Source: Euptelea pleiosperma
Taxonomy: Eukaryota > Streptophyta > Magnoliopsida > Ranunculales > Eupteleaceae
DNA length: 64,000 bases
NCBI GenBank assembly: GCA_035048495.1
Contig: CM068553.1
Span: 17,485,190-17,549,189, forward strand
Reading direction: 5' to 3'
Both the position numbers and the translations under genes were made by a program. Under the pieces are notes generated by a model. That model ran no database searches. It was not told the origin of the DNA and saw only the letters and a program-made list of their open reading frames with translations. This document shows, piece after piece, positions 11,509 to 23,800 of this stretch; the stretch's first letter is position 1; the number at the start of each line of letters is the position of its first letter.

Positions 11509-11873
11509 TTGTTGTGCCTAATGACTGCGTGGATTTCAACCCAAATCCACATATTGGTGGATAAAAAATCAGCTTGATTGATGTTTTCTAGCCATTGGAT
11601 TTACTACTCAAAAAGCATGCTTGAATCCAATGGCTAGAATAAAATCCTAAAAGGTACTAAAATCTATGGCTAAAGATAACCAATCAGGTTAATTTTTGGT
11701 TTGTATATCCAACAAGGGGTGGGCTACACATCCATACCGTTAGTGGGCTGGGGCCTTCTCTCAGCTGGGGCCTAAGGTGACCGCCTTATTGGCCTTATGG
11801 TAGAGCCGGCCGTGATCTGGCCGTCTCAATTGAAGTTGAGGCCTAAGGCCATATAAGGCCTTCTTTATATATA
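11509..11873. mobile_element. MITE-like element with AAAAATCAGCTTGATTGATG core
   Basis: The core ATCAGCTTGATTGATG ... CTAGCCATTGGATTTACTAC ... GGTTAATTTTTGGTTTGTA matches 12330-12610 and 33640-33850. Its right part (GGGGCCTAAGG ... GCCTTATGG ... GAGGCCTAAGGCC) is a copy of the ends of the element at 33403-33949. No coding capacity. Confidence 0.6.
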
Positions 11874-12260
11874 CTAGGGGAACGTCACGTGCGATGCACC
11901 TTACACGTGAAATGACCTTACATATAGCACAATCTTAGAAATCATTGACTGTATGAATGTTTGGCCCATCCCTAGGTGAACTTATATGCAAAAATCAGCC
12001 TGATTAGTGATTTTTAAGGATTTGATTGGAGTAGTTTTCATGAGTTGATTTTTAACCATAGATTTCAAGAATTATTTGGGGTACTCAGATCCAAGGGTTT
12101 GAAATCACTAATCAGACTGATATTTGGTATATAGGTCCACCTAGGGATGGAACAAACATCCATAAGGTCAGTGGTCTCTAAGAGTGTGCCACGTGTCTTA
12201 TACTGTTGTCCCTCATTGATGAGGGATGTGGGCGTGCCGGACAACCTGAACTGTAAAGGG
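11874..12260 (-). mobile_element. Helitron-like 3' terminus and body
   Basis: On the minus strand the element ends GTGCATCGCAC (4-bp stem, 3-base loop), then about 11 bases, then CTAG at plus 11874-11877, followed by T. This is the hairpin-plus-CTRR form of Helitron 3' ends. The same end occurs at 32830 and a related one at 59903. The body (12050-12250) matches 33000-33215, including GATGAGGGATGTGGGCGTGCC. No Rep/helicase gene is present, so any element is non-autonomous. The 5' end was not located. Confidence 0.6.
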
Positions 12261-12330
12261 GCAAGGGAAGTAATTATGCGGTCCTGAAGGCTTTTTTTTT
12301 TTTTTTTTCTTTTAACTTTTGTGTGGGCCT
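12261..12330. other. Poly-T spacer
   Basis: A T-run of about 20 at 12291-12310 separates two repeats. Nothing else is recognisable. Confidence 0.6.
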
Positions 12331-12612
12331 AACGACTGCGTGGATATTCAGCCCACTTACTGATGGATAAACACACAAAAATCAGCTTGACTGATGATTT
12401 CTACCCATTGGATTTACTACCCAAAAACATGCTTGGATCCTATGGCTACAATCAATCTTAAAAAGTACTAAAATCAAAGTTAGAGGTAACTAATCAGGTT
12501 AATTTTTGGTTTGTACATCCAACAAGGGGTGGGCCAAAAATTAATATGGTTAGTGGGCTAGGGCCTTCTCTTACCTCGGGCCTGGGCTAGGATCTTAATG
12601 CCCTTATGGTTG
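12331..12612. mobile_element. MITE-like element, same core as 11509-11873
   Basis: It starts CCTAACGACTGCGTGGAT and has the AATCAGCTTGACTGATGATTTC core, GGATTTACTAC, and GGTTAATTTTTGGTTTGTACATCCAACAAGGGGTGGGCC. It is close to 11509-11800 and to 33640-33900. Not coding. Confidence 0.6.
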
Positions 12613-14216
12613 AGTTGTCAAAATGGACTATTTTTGTGATGATGATCATCATGGCAAGAACAAATCAATGTACAGCTTAGAATATTTCAATTTGTAATCT
12701 ACTTTTCATAAGACTAGAAAAGTTTGAATGGGCCGATTTTTTTGTGAGGTTGATATCCATGTTGAGAAGAATATTATCACCAAAAATCAGCCCTTTACCT
12801 GATCACCATATGGGCTCCACGGCCGGATGTAAGAAGTGGATGTAAGAAATGTCATTTTCTTTTTTGTCCCCCCCACCCCCCCAATCTAAACTTTAGTTTG
12901 TTTTGCCCCCCTCGAACAAAATACTGGCTTCTGCCGCTGGTCATAGTCAGACAGACTTTGAATAGCATATTCGGATCCAGATCCATCTCAGATCAATGAC
13001 ACACCATCTGAATCCAAACCATGGTCCGTATGGGAAGATCAGGATCCGACCCACGTATAATTTCAGTTGGATCACTACAAAACGATAAATTTTAGTAAGA
13101 AACATCAAACATACCGAATTCAGCCCCGAATCAGATTAAATAGGTTCCGGGTTGAACGAATCTCATTCAGAACATATCTCAAAGATCTAATCCCACATTA
13201 TATGGGTTCAAATAGGGTCGGATCTCGGGTGAGACCCGACCCATTTCATGCCCATGCATAATGTAACACGCCCAAAACCGAAAATAGCCTTAGCATTATA
13301 ACGGCTGTTATAATGAAAATAACAACTGTTACTTTAGGAAAAAAATGTTATTTCACCGTTATCAAAATTATTCCAAAAAATAATAATATTCTCACTTTCT
13401 TTTTGACTCAGTTGTAACTTATGTGACCCGTTATAACAGGCATAACGGTAACATTAAGTGTTCATTATAATGGTATAACGGACCAATTAAAACCTTGCCT
13501 ACACTACTTTTGATTCTTTTTCCTGTAATTTACACCTAGGTCAAGTGGGGTAATCCTAAAGTTTGAAAGTATAAGGGTGTATTACAAATTACTTTCAAAT
13601 TTCAGGGAGGCGTTACTAAAATACCCAAAAAAAAAAAACCTTCATATGGGTATATTACATAAAAAAAAAGTGGTAGTTACAAATCTATAGTGCTCACTTA
13701 TCAGAAATAAAATCTATTTACTTTTCAGGCCAAGCCATGAAGGGCCTAAAAAAAATCAGGCCCAAGTCAATCCATGGAATAGGTATAATGGCTCGGGTTA
13801 GAGATTTGCTTTTCCTGAAACTTAAGCCCAAGCCCATTACATTTATTTGAGGGTTTGCCAAGCTATAATGCAGCCCAAGGCCAAGTATACAACTGGCTGG
13901 CCTAGAAGCCCATCGGTTCAGACCGACCCATTGACATCGTACCACCATGTATCGTCGGAATAGGGTTATTAATAAGTGTCCGATTAACAAATAACCGACA
14001 GGACGGGTCCCAATTTATCATAATGCAGATGGGTACCCAATACTTAACGGGAAACGGGAAACCGAGTATTAGTTAGTTCCAGTTCTAGAGACCACCTATC
14101 TCATAATATAATAAAGCTCGGTATGGTGATCAACGAAAAGTTTTACAGAAAAAAAAGAAATTTGCATGTCAAAAACTGTTCATACAGAAGAAAAAAAACA
14201 AAAAAATTATGACATT
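12613..14216. other. Gene-free stretch with old repeats
   Basis: 12640-12860 is a decayed relative of the MITE at 54593 (GATGATCATCATGG, GGATGTAAGAAGTGG). 13265-13495 is an old relative of the hAT-like MITEs listed below (repeated ATAACGG, right end TTAAAACCTTG), with no clear target duplication. 13530-13640 resembles 36500-36780 (column of CTTTCAAA and AAGTTTGAAAGTATA). No gene is seen. Confidence 0.5.
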
Positions 14217-14416
14217 TAGGCTCCGTATGGCTGCTCTGAATAAGTTTTCTAGAAATATTTTTTTGCATATAATTGTGATAAAATAATTTCCGTTTTAACA
14301 CTTTCTAACATATAAATCCATTATCTGTAAAACTTTTTGTTGATCACCATACAGAGCTTTATATGCAAAAAAATCATTTCTAAAAAACTTATTCAAGGTA
14401 TCATACAGAGCCTAAA
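14217..14416. mobile_element. Short MITE
   Basis: Left end TTAGGCTCCGTATGG ... GAATAAGTTTTCTAGAAAT; right end ATTTCTAAAAAACTTATTC ... CATACAGAGCCTAA. The two ends are inverted copies of each other over about 40 bases. No open frame. Confidence 0.75.
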
Positions 14417-14485
14417 GACACGTTTGGTAAAACCTGTTCACCTTAAGTCAGAATGGGCTGAGATAAAGTTATTTTGGTGATTTAA

Positions 14486-14772
14486 GGGGGCGTTTGGCAA
14501 CACAAAAATAAGTAACTTATTGACTTTTATAAGTCAAAAAGTTAAAAAGTTAGTTTGGATGTGTTTCATATTTTAACTTTCGAAAAGTTAAAAATTAACT
14601 TAAAACTAAAGCTAAATTTTTTAGCTTTTAACTTCTAAGAGAAGTTACTTCTCAAAAATTTAGAACACCTCCCGACATTTTAATTTCTATGACTTTTTCA
14701 GAGGTAAAAAAATCAACTTGTAACTTCTACTACAAGTAGAAGTGCTTTTACTTCTCGTTCCTAAACGCCCCC
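14486..14772. mobile_element. Tourist-like MITE with TAA target duplication
   Basis: Terminal inverted repeats GGGGGCGTTTGG and CTAAACGCCCCC are flanked by TAA on both sides (14483-14485 and 14773-14775). The inner part is rich in AAGTTAAAAGTTA and its complement. A 3-bp TAA duplication is typical of PIF/Harbinger-derived Tourist MITEs. It is inserted in an older repeat (14430-14850). Confidence 0.8.
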
Positions 14773-15154
14773 TAAGTGTAGTGTAGTAAACAACTTAATC
14801 TCAACACTTATCACCAAAATCATTGACATTCAGTGAAAAACAAAAAGTGACCCTCCTTTCACTTATTGCAGAACCGGCCCGTTTCCTTACTAAAAAATTG
14901 AAGATTGTGAAGAGATTAGTACAAATATTTTTTCAAGATTAGCTAAAGGAATGTTGTCTTCTTCACTTGATTATGTATATATATGGACAAAAAATAGATG
15001 ATTTTGTCATAGCATGAGTACAATGTTTCAACCTATATATGCAATCATTAATAGGCACATACATTAGAGGTGGATCCTACACCTTTTGTTAAGTACTAAA
15101 TGATCCAACATAATCATCACCTAACCCTTTCAAATGCAATAATTTAAAGAGCGG

Positions 15155-15158
<4 letters not shown>

Positions 15159-15227
<69 letters not shown>
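15159..15227. repeat. (CT)n microsatellite, about 34 units
   Basis: Uninterrupted CT dinucleotides. Likely to be polymorphic in length. Confidence 0.97.
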
Positions 15228-15229
<2 letters not shown>

Positions 15230-16974
15230 GAAGACATGTTTTCATCTCTTCTTTACTTATTTCAAGTATGAGACAAACATGTCCACCTCCCAATGTGAAA
15301 TTGTTCTTCTTTTAATAGAAGATGGGTCCTATGTAAGAATCTAGAGTACCCTCCAGGACAAGGGGTGGTCATACCCACAATTATTTTTTTGGCTATCTCC
15401 CCTTGTTAATTACATCTGGTTCAAATGCCAATTCTAGGGATTCTTACCCCCCAAGTCTTGTCATTGGTGGATGGATATAGTTGGATTTGTGGCATTCAGG
15501 GTTTGGATGTGAAGGGAGTGTTTAGGTCTCTATTTCAATGGAAAGGGATGTTTCAACTACAACATTATTGCTTCCAGTTTCCTTCCCTCTGTTTGGAGAG
15601 ACTATGGTAGAAAGTTAGAATGTATTTTAAACACAGAGACATGATAGAGACTTGTTTTTGTCTCTTCTTCCATGCCATGATTTGGATTGAGAGAAAACTA
15701 GGCTGTCATTTTGGGCTTGGGCTTGGGCTTGGGCTTCGGCCTAGTGCTTATTAACTCATATTTCTAGGGAATCAAACCCCACACCCAAGCCCAAGCTAAT
15801 CCTCGCACTGATTGGCTATAAAGAGGAAAACCTTACTAATTCCGGTCGCCAAAAATTTGCCATGTGACACTCTTTGGGCTGACTAACGACAGCAATGTTG
15901 GGCCCACCTAACCCTCTGGTGGGCTCAAAACCAAGGTTTAACGGATAGGTGATTCTCGTCTATGGGATTTGAGCATTTTCTTTTAATATGGGCTTGGCTT
16001 GGCCTAATTATTTCATCTTATGGGCCTGTTTGAAGGTTAAAAAAAATTACTCAGCAACAGATAAAGAATCACATCTTAGGCTGATTTTTGTGGTGTAGAT
16101 TCACCAAGGGGTGGGCCAAATAACTATTCAGCTAATGGGCCTGAAAAATTTGCGGATAATAATATTTGGTGGGACCAACATGCAGAACAGGTATTAGTGA
16201 TCCTCATCTTAGTGATCCTCTTTTGATAAATGCAAAGCATAGGGGACGGTGTGATAGATGCTTACCTAGCTCCATGCTCATTCAATCATAATCATGTGGT
16301 CCTGATCTTGATCGAAACTTTCCACCTGTTGGTCTCTTAAATTCTATACATCACTGGTATTACGACGTCCTATTCTTCTATAAATGTTTGATTCCATACA
16401 TGTGCATGAAACTAAAAAAAAAATGGACCCTTACGATGATCTTAACCAGACGGCGGATGCTTAATCAGGACCATCAAATGGCATCAAATGGTAATGGTGG
16501 GTCCTACCTACAGCCTTCTATGTACCCCGTTGCGGTACAAACATATCATTTATAGACAAAAATAGAGAACTACGATCCGAAGATCATTTCTTTTGCTTTG
16601 TCTTAACAAGGCCAACCGTCCGATTAGGTACGTATATCTATCTCATCAGTACTATCTGATATTAAACGTCTCCCGTGATCTTGTCACGTTGCTTTCGCTG
16701 AACTGGAGATATCAACTTCACATTACACGCATGCATGAGGTCATCGAAAAGACAAAATGATGTACTAGTGCACTGACACGTGGTTCCCCCAAAAATAAAA
16801 AAATTTAAAAATCCCTCATGGCATATGCATTTCTAGCCGTTGGATTCAAGTACCCCAAAGAAATGCCTCAATCAAACGGCTAGAATCACCCCATAAAAAA
16901 GCTTAATTCTAACGGCTAGAAATCATCCCCAAAGCTAATTTTTTGATTTTTTTTTTTTTTGGTGTGTATAGGAC
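15228..16974. other. Gene-free stretch with repeats
   Basis: A hexanucleotide run (GGGCTT)n lies near 15710-15735. 15920-16230 and 16300-16550 contain fragments of the GGCTGATTTTTGTGGTGTAG / ACCAAGGGGTGGGCC core found in the MITE families. 16830-16925 holds inverted GCCGTTGGATTC / TCTAACGGCTAGAA words. I see no supported gene; the 15425-15610 frame has no known domain. Confidence 0.45.
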
Positions 16975-17291
16975 CAAGGTTTAAAGGGGGCCGTTATAAC
17001 GGTATAATGGACTGGGGGAGTTACCATTTGTTGCGTTATAACTAATAAACGCTCAGGGGAAAAAAATGGAAAATAAATAAAATAATGAAAAAAAAAACGA
17101 AAAAAAAGGAAAAAAATGGCGCTGAAATTCAAATTTTAAATTTCATAATTTCAAAAATGGAAACTAACGGAAAAATATAAAATACGGAAAACTAACTCGT
17201 TATAACGGCCGCTATTTTTTTTTGGATTTTAACAGTACATAACATAATGGGGTAGGTCCAAATCCGTTATAACGGCCGTTTTTAAACCTTG
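16975..17291. mobile_element. hAT-like MITE with 8-bp target duplication
   Basis: The element runs from CAAGGTTTAAAGG to TTTTTAAACCTTG (near-perfect terminal inverted repeat). It is flanked by TATAGGAC at 16967-16974 and 17292-17299. The inside is dominated by ATAACGG and its complement. An 8-bp duplication is the hallmark of hAT-type insertions. The same family is at 21145 and 55349. Confidence 0.85.
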
Positions 17292-17591
17292 TATAGGACC
17301 ATAGGCGTGGGCCATAGAGCAAGGGGGTTAGTGGGCCCAAAAGAGTGTGACACGTGGCCTTTTGGGAAGGTAAACATAAAAAAATTTCTATATTTTAATA
17401 GCACATCGACCACACAATGACATGGCACACAAATCTTCATGATGTGTGAAATTAACAACATTGGATTCTTTGATGTGCTTTGTCTTTTTTTTCCCCCTTT
17501 TCCACTAAAATTCAAACAGAACTTATAAAAGGCTCTCTTTTACACTTCCCCAATAATAAGTCCTAAAGCTCTTCACGACCCACAACGGTCA

Positions 17592-17988
17592 AAAAATTAC
17601 TTTGATGACAGCGTCCTGTCATCAAAGCCGATGACATTGTGCAATATGAGCCACGTGGAACACTCTTATAGGATTCTAAACGTATGGTTGTTTGGCCAAT
17701 CCCTAGATGGACCTAGAAACCAAAACTCAGCCATATTGGATTGGAATTATTTTCATTGGGTTGATTTTAACAGTGGGAATTTGAGCATTATTGACCATTA
17801 TTTTGAGGTAAAAAGATCCAAAGGTTTGAAATCACTAATCAAGCTGATTTTTGGTTTGTAGGTCCACCTAGGGATTTGAAAAACACTCATTTCGGTCGGA
17901 TTCCTCTAAGAATGTGCCATGTGGCTTGTATCGCGCACTGTCATCGGCGACGATGACAGGACCTGGACTCTGTCATCAAAGTTTACTC
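17592..17988. mobile_element. Core-sharing MITE, copy A (word GATGACAG)
   Basis: An inverted-repeat element of about 400 bp. The outer part has TTTGATGACAG, then CTGTCATC, then GATGACA. Inside that is GTGCAATATGAGCCACGTGG, and the centre holds GGTTGATTTTAACAGTGGG and GGTCCACCTAGGGA. The right end mirrors it and finishes GTTTACTC. The short hairpin GATGACAG...CTGTCATC sits inside each end. Not coding. Confidence 0.8.
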
Positions 17989-19014
17989 GAAAAAAACTAG
18001 AATATGGGTTCTGTACGAGTCGCACCGTTGGCACGTCGGGTATCGTTTGTTTGTATTAAAAAAACAAGGAAAAATAAACAAAAAAAACATAAATGATTAA
18101 TGCCCTGTTTGGACATCTGAAATGAATTGTGCACGTTGTTGTCAAAGAACCAAAATTAGGTTAAGAATAATTAGGTTTTTTCTTTCTTAGAATGGGGTCC
18201 CCTACTTTGTTGTTTGGGACTGTTTCACCTTAAGTTGACAAAATATCTAATAAAGTGATATAGTCAGGTGCGGTTTTACATGACCAGATGCATTATAAGG
18301 GTATTTTAGACATTTTTGTTTCGTAAAGTATGAAAGATAGTGATATGACCAGGTCTTTATACAAGACCAACTTCATCAAAAGCATTTATAAGGGCATTTT
18401 AGACATTTCACGATGTGCGTGTCCGTGTCCATGTCACTTCTACATGACCGTTGCTCTTACTTGTCAAGTCTGCCTTCACTCCATACACGCCCGTTGCAAA
18501 AGGTTTCTTTCCGCAAAGTAAGATTAGAAAAGATTTTTTGCCCTATACGCTATAGTATGGGCAACATCATTAGTTACACGTCCAACAAATTTAAAAGAGA
18601 AAATTAGAGAAAGACGAGACCGCTCGCAAACTATCCACCAGTCCTTTTGCATCTGACTCAATAATCAGCCGGTCCACGGATCCATACCGGCATTATAAGG
18701 GCATTTTGGACATTTCATGATGTGTATGTGCATGTGCATGTCCATGTCCATGTCCATGTCCATATCACTTCCCCCTAAGGGACAGATATAGGGGTACTTG
18801 TTGCATTTTACAGAGGTGCGGTTGTACATGACCTAATGCATTTTAGGTCATTTTGGATATTTCATGATGAGCATGTCCATATCACTTCCAACAAAAATTG
18901 CACTGGCTGAGTCCGCCTTCACTACAGATGGCTCATTGCAAATGGCCCCTCTCACTCTCCCATTTGCACGACACGTGTTTGCAAAACTGGTGTAATCCAC
19001 CTTGAAATCAAATC
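17989..19014. repeat. Diverged tandem repeats with a CATGTC microsatellite
   Basis: Four diverged copies of a unit with TACATGACC...GCATTATAAGGGCATTTTAGACATTTC occur near 18265, 18370, 18690 and 18815. At 18721-18764 the word CATGTC/CATGTG is repeated about seven times. Nothing here looks like a gene. Confidence 0.6.
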
Positions 19015-19017
19015 TTA

Positions 19018-19529
19018 GGGCCTGATTGGTAACGCACCGTGGCGGACAAATAAAATATTTAGCTGCCCTAATATTCGTCCGGCTGCGTTTGGCAGCCACT
19101 CGCCCTCGGCGAATATTTAGGCGGGCCACATATTTGCCCTCTGCGGCGGAAAAATATTTGATCACCCCCCCACCCCCTGTGAAAATATTTTCATGTCGAT
19201 TATGCCTTGGTGAGAAAATTTTATTTTCTCGTCGGAAAATCACTATTTTCAATAAAAATTAATTTTTTAATATATAAAAAGATAAAAATAAATTTTTTTT
19301 TCTTTTGACATAATATGTGGTTCCCGCACTCGCCCAACCTATTTTTGGCTTACTTTGATATGTGGGACCCACTCAAATTGAAAGAAAATGAAGTAAGCTA
19401 AAGTGAGCTAGCTCATACACGTACCAAACATTGTTAAATATTGATATGAGCAAATATTTAGCCAAGATAATATTCACCTGGCTAAATATTCTCCGTCGGA
19501 ACTCTTTTTCTCGCGTACCAAATAGGCCC
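19018..19529. mobile_element. Tourist-like MITE with TTA target duplication
   Basis: Ends GGGCCTGATTGGTAACGC and GCGTACCAAATAGGCCC are inverted copies. TTA flanks both sides (19015-19017 and 19530-19532). The inside carries AAATATTTAGC and its complement many times. No transposase. Confidence 0.75.
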
Positions 19530-19579
19530 TTAGTTTTTAGCATGGGTTGGGAGAAATATATATATATATATATATATAT

Positions 19580-20130
19580 AGGTCAGGATTGGGGGACAAC
19601 AATTTCATACAATATTTTTGACAACAAAAATTGGCACATGCCAATGTATAAATTAGAAGTCTTGGAATGAGGTGATTTTTGGCGAGGATGGTCTCTATAG
19701 TGAGGAGATCATCTTCAGAAAAATTCAAATCAATCCGATGTTTGTAGATCGGTTTCCAAGTTGAAGAATTATGGATCGTCGATTTTTATCGTTAACTTTA
19801 GAACCACATTTGATGGGGTTAGAAATTTCAGAATGTGCTGATTTTTTGTAGGGGTGATCTATATGATGGGGTGATCGTCCTCACCGAAAATCAGCTATTG
19901 ATTCATCTTCCATGTGGGTGTGCCAAAATTGTTGTAAAAAATGTTGTATGAAAATGTTGTCCCCGTCAGGATCGTGGGACAACATTTTCATACAACATTT
20001 TTTACAACAAAAATTGGCACATGCCAATGTATAAATTAGAAGTCTTGGAATGAGGGGATTTTTGGCAAGGACGGTCTCTATAGTGAGGAGATTATCTTCA
20101 GAAAAAATTCAAATTAAGGATCAGGATCCG
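19580..20130. mobile_element. MITE plus partial second copy (GGGGGACAAC ends)
   Basis: The first copy runs from about GTCAGGATTGGGGGACAAC (19582) to GTTGTCCCCGTCAGG (19970). A second copy starts at once (ATCGTGGGACAACATTTTC) but stops near 20120. The full element at 41099-41447 shows perfect ends. A (TA)n run at 19557-19580 sits at the left edge. Confidence 0.65.
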
Positions 20131-20746
20131 CGGATTCAAATTTTTGACTCATAAATTCACTCGCCTGCTTAGCCGTGGTCTTTGTTGAGTTAGCATTCAC
20201 TTTATCAAAGCAAAACCATCATTAGATTTCGTGAAATCGACAGTGGGTGAGATTTGACATTTTACCCCAACACGAGAGAACAAAAGTGAATTTATTAGTC
20301 AGAAATTATGAGTCCGCAGAACCTTTTCCAAAAATTATAGCTTTCGAGGCAATTTTTCTTTTCTCCCTTGACTGGTGACTAGCCTTTTATGACAGACTCA
20401 CAGGACATGCCTTGTCAGGCGTGGATTTTGAGAATCCAACGGCTATGGTAGCGCTGAGTTAGCATTCACTCTTTTTCAAAGCAAACCACCATTGGATTCT
20501 CGGAATCCACACTCAATAAGGCCTGTCCGGTGAGCCTGTCATAAAAGGGCGGTCACCAGAGCATGTGCCTTTTTTCTTATGTATTTATTTTGCTAAAAAA
20601 AAACACCAACTACTCTGGTCCAAAAGTTAAAAAATTTGGAACCAACATGCTCCATCTCACCTGCTCCACCTCACGTGCAGCTTCAATACAAAGACAGTGG
20701 GAATGTGTTTTAAATTACTAAAATACCTAGGCGTGGCCCAATTAAA
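20131..20746. other. Gene-free stretch with a GGATTC inverted unit
   Basis: 20398-20545 carries GTGGATTTTGAGAATCCAAC ... CCATTGGATTCTCGGAATCCAC with outer GACAGACTCACAGGAC / GCCTGTCCGGTGAGCCTGTC, an inverted-repeat element. The same inner unit is at 10290, 29800, 30010 and 39305. No gene is seen. Confidence 0.5.
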
Positions 20747-21905
20747 TGGGGCATGCATTGGATGAAATATTTCATGTTGCTTGTCAATTTGGCTGGTTCA
20801 GTTTTGCCAAACGTTTTGGTCCCATTTTGGGTACGTCCAAACAGGCCATAACCATCTGTTACAATCGAAACATTGGATTCTAGCTTGTGCTCCAAGTTTG
20901 GGCATATGGGAGTATGGGACACCCCATACTCCCATTTGGGGCATCCAATGGATGAAATAGTTTATGTTGCTTGCCAATTTGGCTGGTTCAATTTTGCCAA
21001 ACATTTTGGTCCCATTTTGGGTACGTCCAAACAGGTCATAACCATATGTTACAATCGAAACATCGGATCCTATCTTGTGCTCCAAGTTTGGGCCCATGGG
21101 ACACCCCATACACCCACGTACCCATTGGATGAAATAGTTCATGTCATGCTTTTAAAAACGGCCGTTTAAACGGTAACGCCCCAAACTCGTTTCCGTTAAA
21201 ACCGTTTTATCGGTTTTGAAAAAAATGGCTGTTTTTTTATTTTAACGGCCGTTAAAATCATTTAAACAGCCGTTTAATTTTGAAAAAGTTGGTGAAAAAA
21301 ACAGCCGTTAAAATCATTTAATTCCGTTAAAATCCGTTTAATTTCCGCTAAATTCCGTTTTTTTTTTTTTTTTTTTTTCAAATTTCAAAATTTGAATTTC
21401 AGCACCACTTTTTCCATTTTTTTCCGTTAAAATAGTTAAAACCGTTAAAATCCGTTTAATTCCGTTTTTTCCCATTTTTTTTCATTTTTGCCCCTGACCG
21501 TTTCGATGTGTTTTAACAGCCGTTTAAATGGTAACACCCCCCAGTTTGTTTAACCGTTAAAACAGCCTCCTTTAAACCTTGGTTCATGTTGCTTGCCAAT
21601 TTGGCTGGTACAGTTTTGCCAAATATTTTGGTCCCATTTTGAGTACATCCAAACAGGCCATAAACATCTGTTACAATTGAAACATTGGATTCTAGCTTGT
21701 GTTCTAAGTTTGGGCACCATACTTTGGGGCATGCATTGGATGAAATAGTTCTTGTTGCTTGCCAATTTGGCTGGTACAGTTTTGCTAAATATTTTGGTCC
21801 CATTTTGGGTACGTCCAAACAGGCCATAAACATTGTTACAATCGAAACATCGGATTCTAGCTTATGCTCCAAGTTTGGGCATATGGGATGATGGGTATGG
21901 GACAC
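20747..21905. repeat. Four-unit tandem repeat split by a transposon
   Basis: Units of about 140-200 bp start near 20750, 20938, 21582 and 21727. Each contains GATGAAATA, TTGCTTGCCAATTTGGCTGG, TTTTGGTCCCATTTTGGGTA, CCAAACAGGCCATAA and TCCAAGTTTGGGCAT. The second unit is interrupted at 21144 by the hAT-like MITE and resumes at 21582. Open frames across it exist only because the unit itself lacks stops. There is no known domain. Confidence 0.85.
21145..21581. mobile_element. hAT-like MITE inside the tandem repeat
   Basis: The element runs from CATGCTTTTAAAAACGGCCG to CCTCCTTTAAACCTTG. It is flanked by GTTCATGT at 21137-21144 and 21582-21589. The inside has many TTAAAACCG/CGGTTTTAA words. Same family as 16975 and 55349. 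Confidence 0.88.
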
Positions 21906-22683
21906 CCCATCCCTTTCTCACCTTTAGGGTTCTCTCTCTCTCTCTCTTTTTTATTTTTTTTATTTTTATTTGATTGATTTTCACTTTTTTATATTCCTTC
22001 AAAAAGAATATCTGATTTTTTATTATTTTATTAACAGAAAATGTCTGATGGATCTGAACTCCATCTTCTCCAATGGACCCCACCGACGAGTTCATCAATG
22101 AACGATCCTAACCTTCCAATCAATCAATTTGATCCTTCATGGATCAATCATAAACCATGAGGAGAACCCTCCAAAACTGAGGTGTGAGGGAACCAAAAGG
22201 GTTCACCCATTGGACCACCTCGTCCCATCTGGTAGATTTGAGCCGAAGTACCTTATGCCACCTGGAAAATAAAGTTTTTTTAAAAAAAAATTATACTTAA
22301 AAATGTAACAATCCATGGGCTACACTAGATACCCGGTTTTTCATTTTTGTCCTTTAATTTATAAAACATGGAGTACGTGACAAACCAAGAGATGTACGAG
22401 TTGAATAAGTTACCCCACATCCTAGAATTGGAGGAAAAAAAATTTAGATGCAGAGGACTTTTCGTGGCCCCCCAAAAACATGAGCTATATAAGACCACAA
22501 ACAATGGCAGAGCCAGGATTTTGTTCCAGAGGGGGCAAGGCGGCACATGTCAAAGTTGAGGGTGGCAGTGCGAAAAGAAAAAAAAATCAAGGACACAATT
22601 TCCCCTAAATTAGGGTATTTTTTGGAAGGTATAAATTTTTTTATCTTCTAAATTTTCAAAATTGAGAGGGGACTCTAGCCCCA
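21906..22683. other. Gene-free stretch
   Basis: A CT-rich tract lies at 21935-21952 and a T-rich tract follows. 22505-22560 (GGCAGAGCCAGG beside a G run) is a recurring transposon edge. No coding signature. Confidence 0.4.
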
Positions 22684-23390
22684 TCCTGGCTCTGCCACTG
22701 ACCACGAGAGTCCTCTGCATCGAACGCTTGTTCAGATGAATGGCCTTTATTAGCTAGAATTTAGTAAAAGCTAATATTTTAGTTACTTTAATAGAGTTGA
22801 ATGGCGAAATAGAATTCATATTGCCAAGCAACGCAAAAAGAAAAAATAATTAACTCAGAGGGGGGGGGGGGTGGCTTCTTCCTGGCTCTGCCACTGACCA
22901 TGAGAGTCCTCTGCGGTGAACGCTTGTTCAGATGAATGCCATTTATAAGCTAAGTAAGAATTTAGTAAAAGCTAATATTTTTAGAAACTTTAATAGAGTT
23001 GAATGGCGAAATAGAATTCATATTGCCAACCGGCTTCTTCCTGACTCTGCCACTGACCACGAGACTCCTCTGCATCAATTGCATCGAGAGTCCTTTGCGG
23101 CGAACGCTTGTTCAGATGAATGTCATTTATAAGCTAAGTAAGAATTTAGTAAAAGCTAATATTTTTAGAAACTTTAATAGAGTTGAATGGCGAAATAGAA
23201 TTCATATTGCCAACCGGCTTCTTCCTGACTCTGCCACTGACCACGAGACTCCTCTGCATCAATTGCATCGAGAGTCCTTTGCGGCGAACGCTTGTTCAGA
23301 TGAATGTCATTTAATTTAGTAAAAGCTAATATTTTTAGAAACTTTAATAGAGTTGAATGGCGAAATAGAATTCATATTACCAACCCATAT
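22684..23390. repeat. Four-unit tandem repeat, about 160-196 bp
   Basis: Units begin TCTGCCACTGACCA near 22690, 22885, 23045 and 23233 and contain GAGAGTCCT, CGAACGCTTGTTCAGATGAA, AAAAGCTAATATTTT and AGAGTTGAATGGCG. Units 3 and 4 are nearly identical with a 188-bp period. The short reading frames are repeats of one another and are not genes. Confidence 0.88.
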
Positions 23391-23800
23391 ACTTGATTTT
23401 TAGCTACAAATACTACTTTGTAGAATAGAAACGTATTTTTCTTTCTAGAGAGCTGATGTTGATTGTTCTTTCTGATTCAATCTCTCTCAACACAAAGAAA
23501 AATGAACGACCAACACCAGGTGTTAACTAAGTTCTAACCTCTCTCTCTCTAGAAATCCAAAAAGCAACAAAAATAAAAGAGAAACCATGCATCGAACTCT
23601 CTCTTTCTCTCTCCATAGAGCTCCCAAAAAGCAACCAAAAATAAAAGGGGAAACCATGCATCAAAAGCATACAAGTATCTCATAATTTGGGTAAAAGCAC
23701 TTGAAGCCCTTCTTTCCAACTTAAAAGAAAAGGGAAAACAGCCTTCAATGTTCCTTCCCCTTCTATTCTTTTGCTCACTCTTTTAACTTTATTTCCACCT

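Noticed and set aside
9640..11877. A single Helitron from TCTATACTA (9647) to CTAG (11874)
   Set aside because: The CTAG hairpin end is on the minus strand while the TCTATACTA start would be on the plus strand, so the orientations do not agree.
20710..21905. Frames of 70-130 codons on the minus strand with recurring peptides
   Set aside because: Products of the tandem repeat unit; no known protein family and broken by an insertion.
22932..23319. Reading frames of 66 and 106 codons
   Set aside because: They repeat the same peptide because they run through a tandem repeat; no start context or domain.
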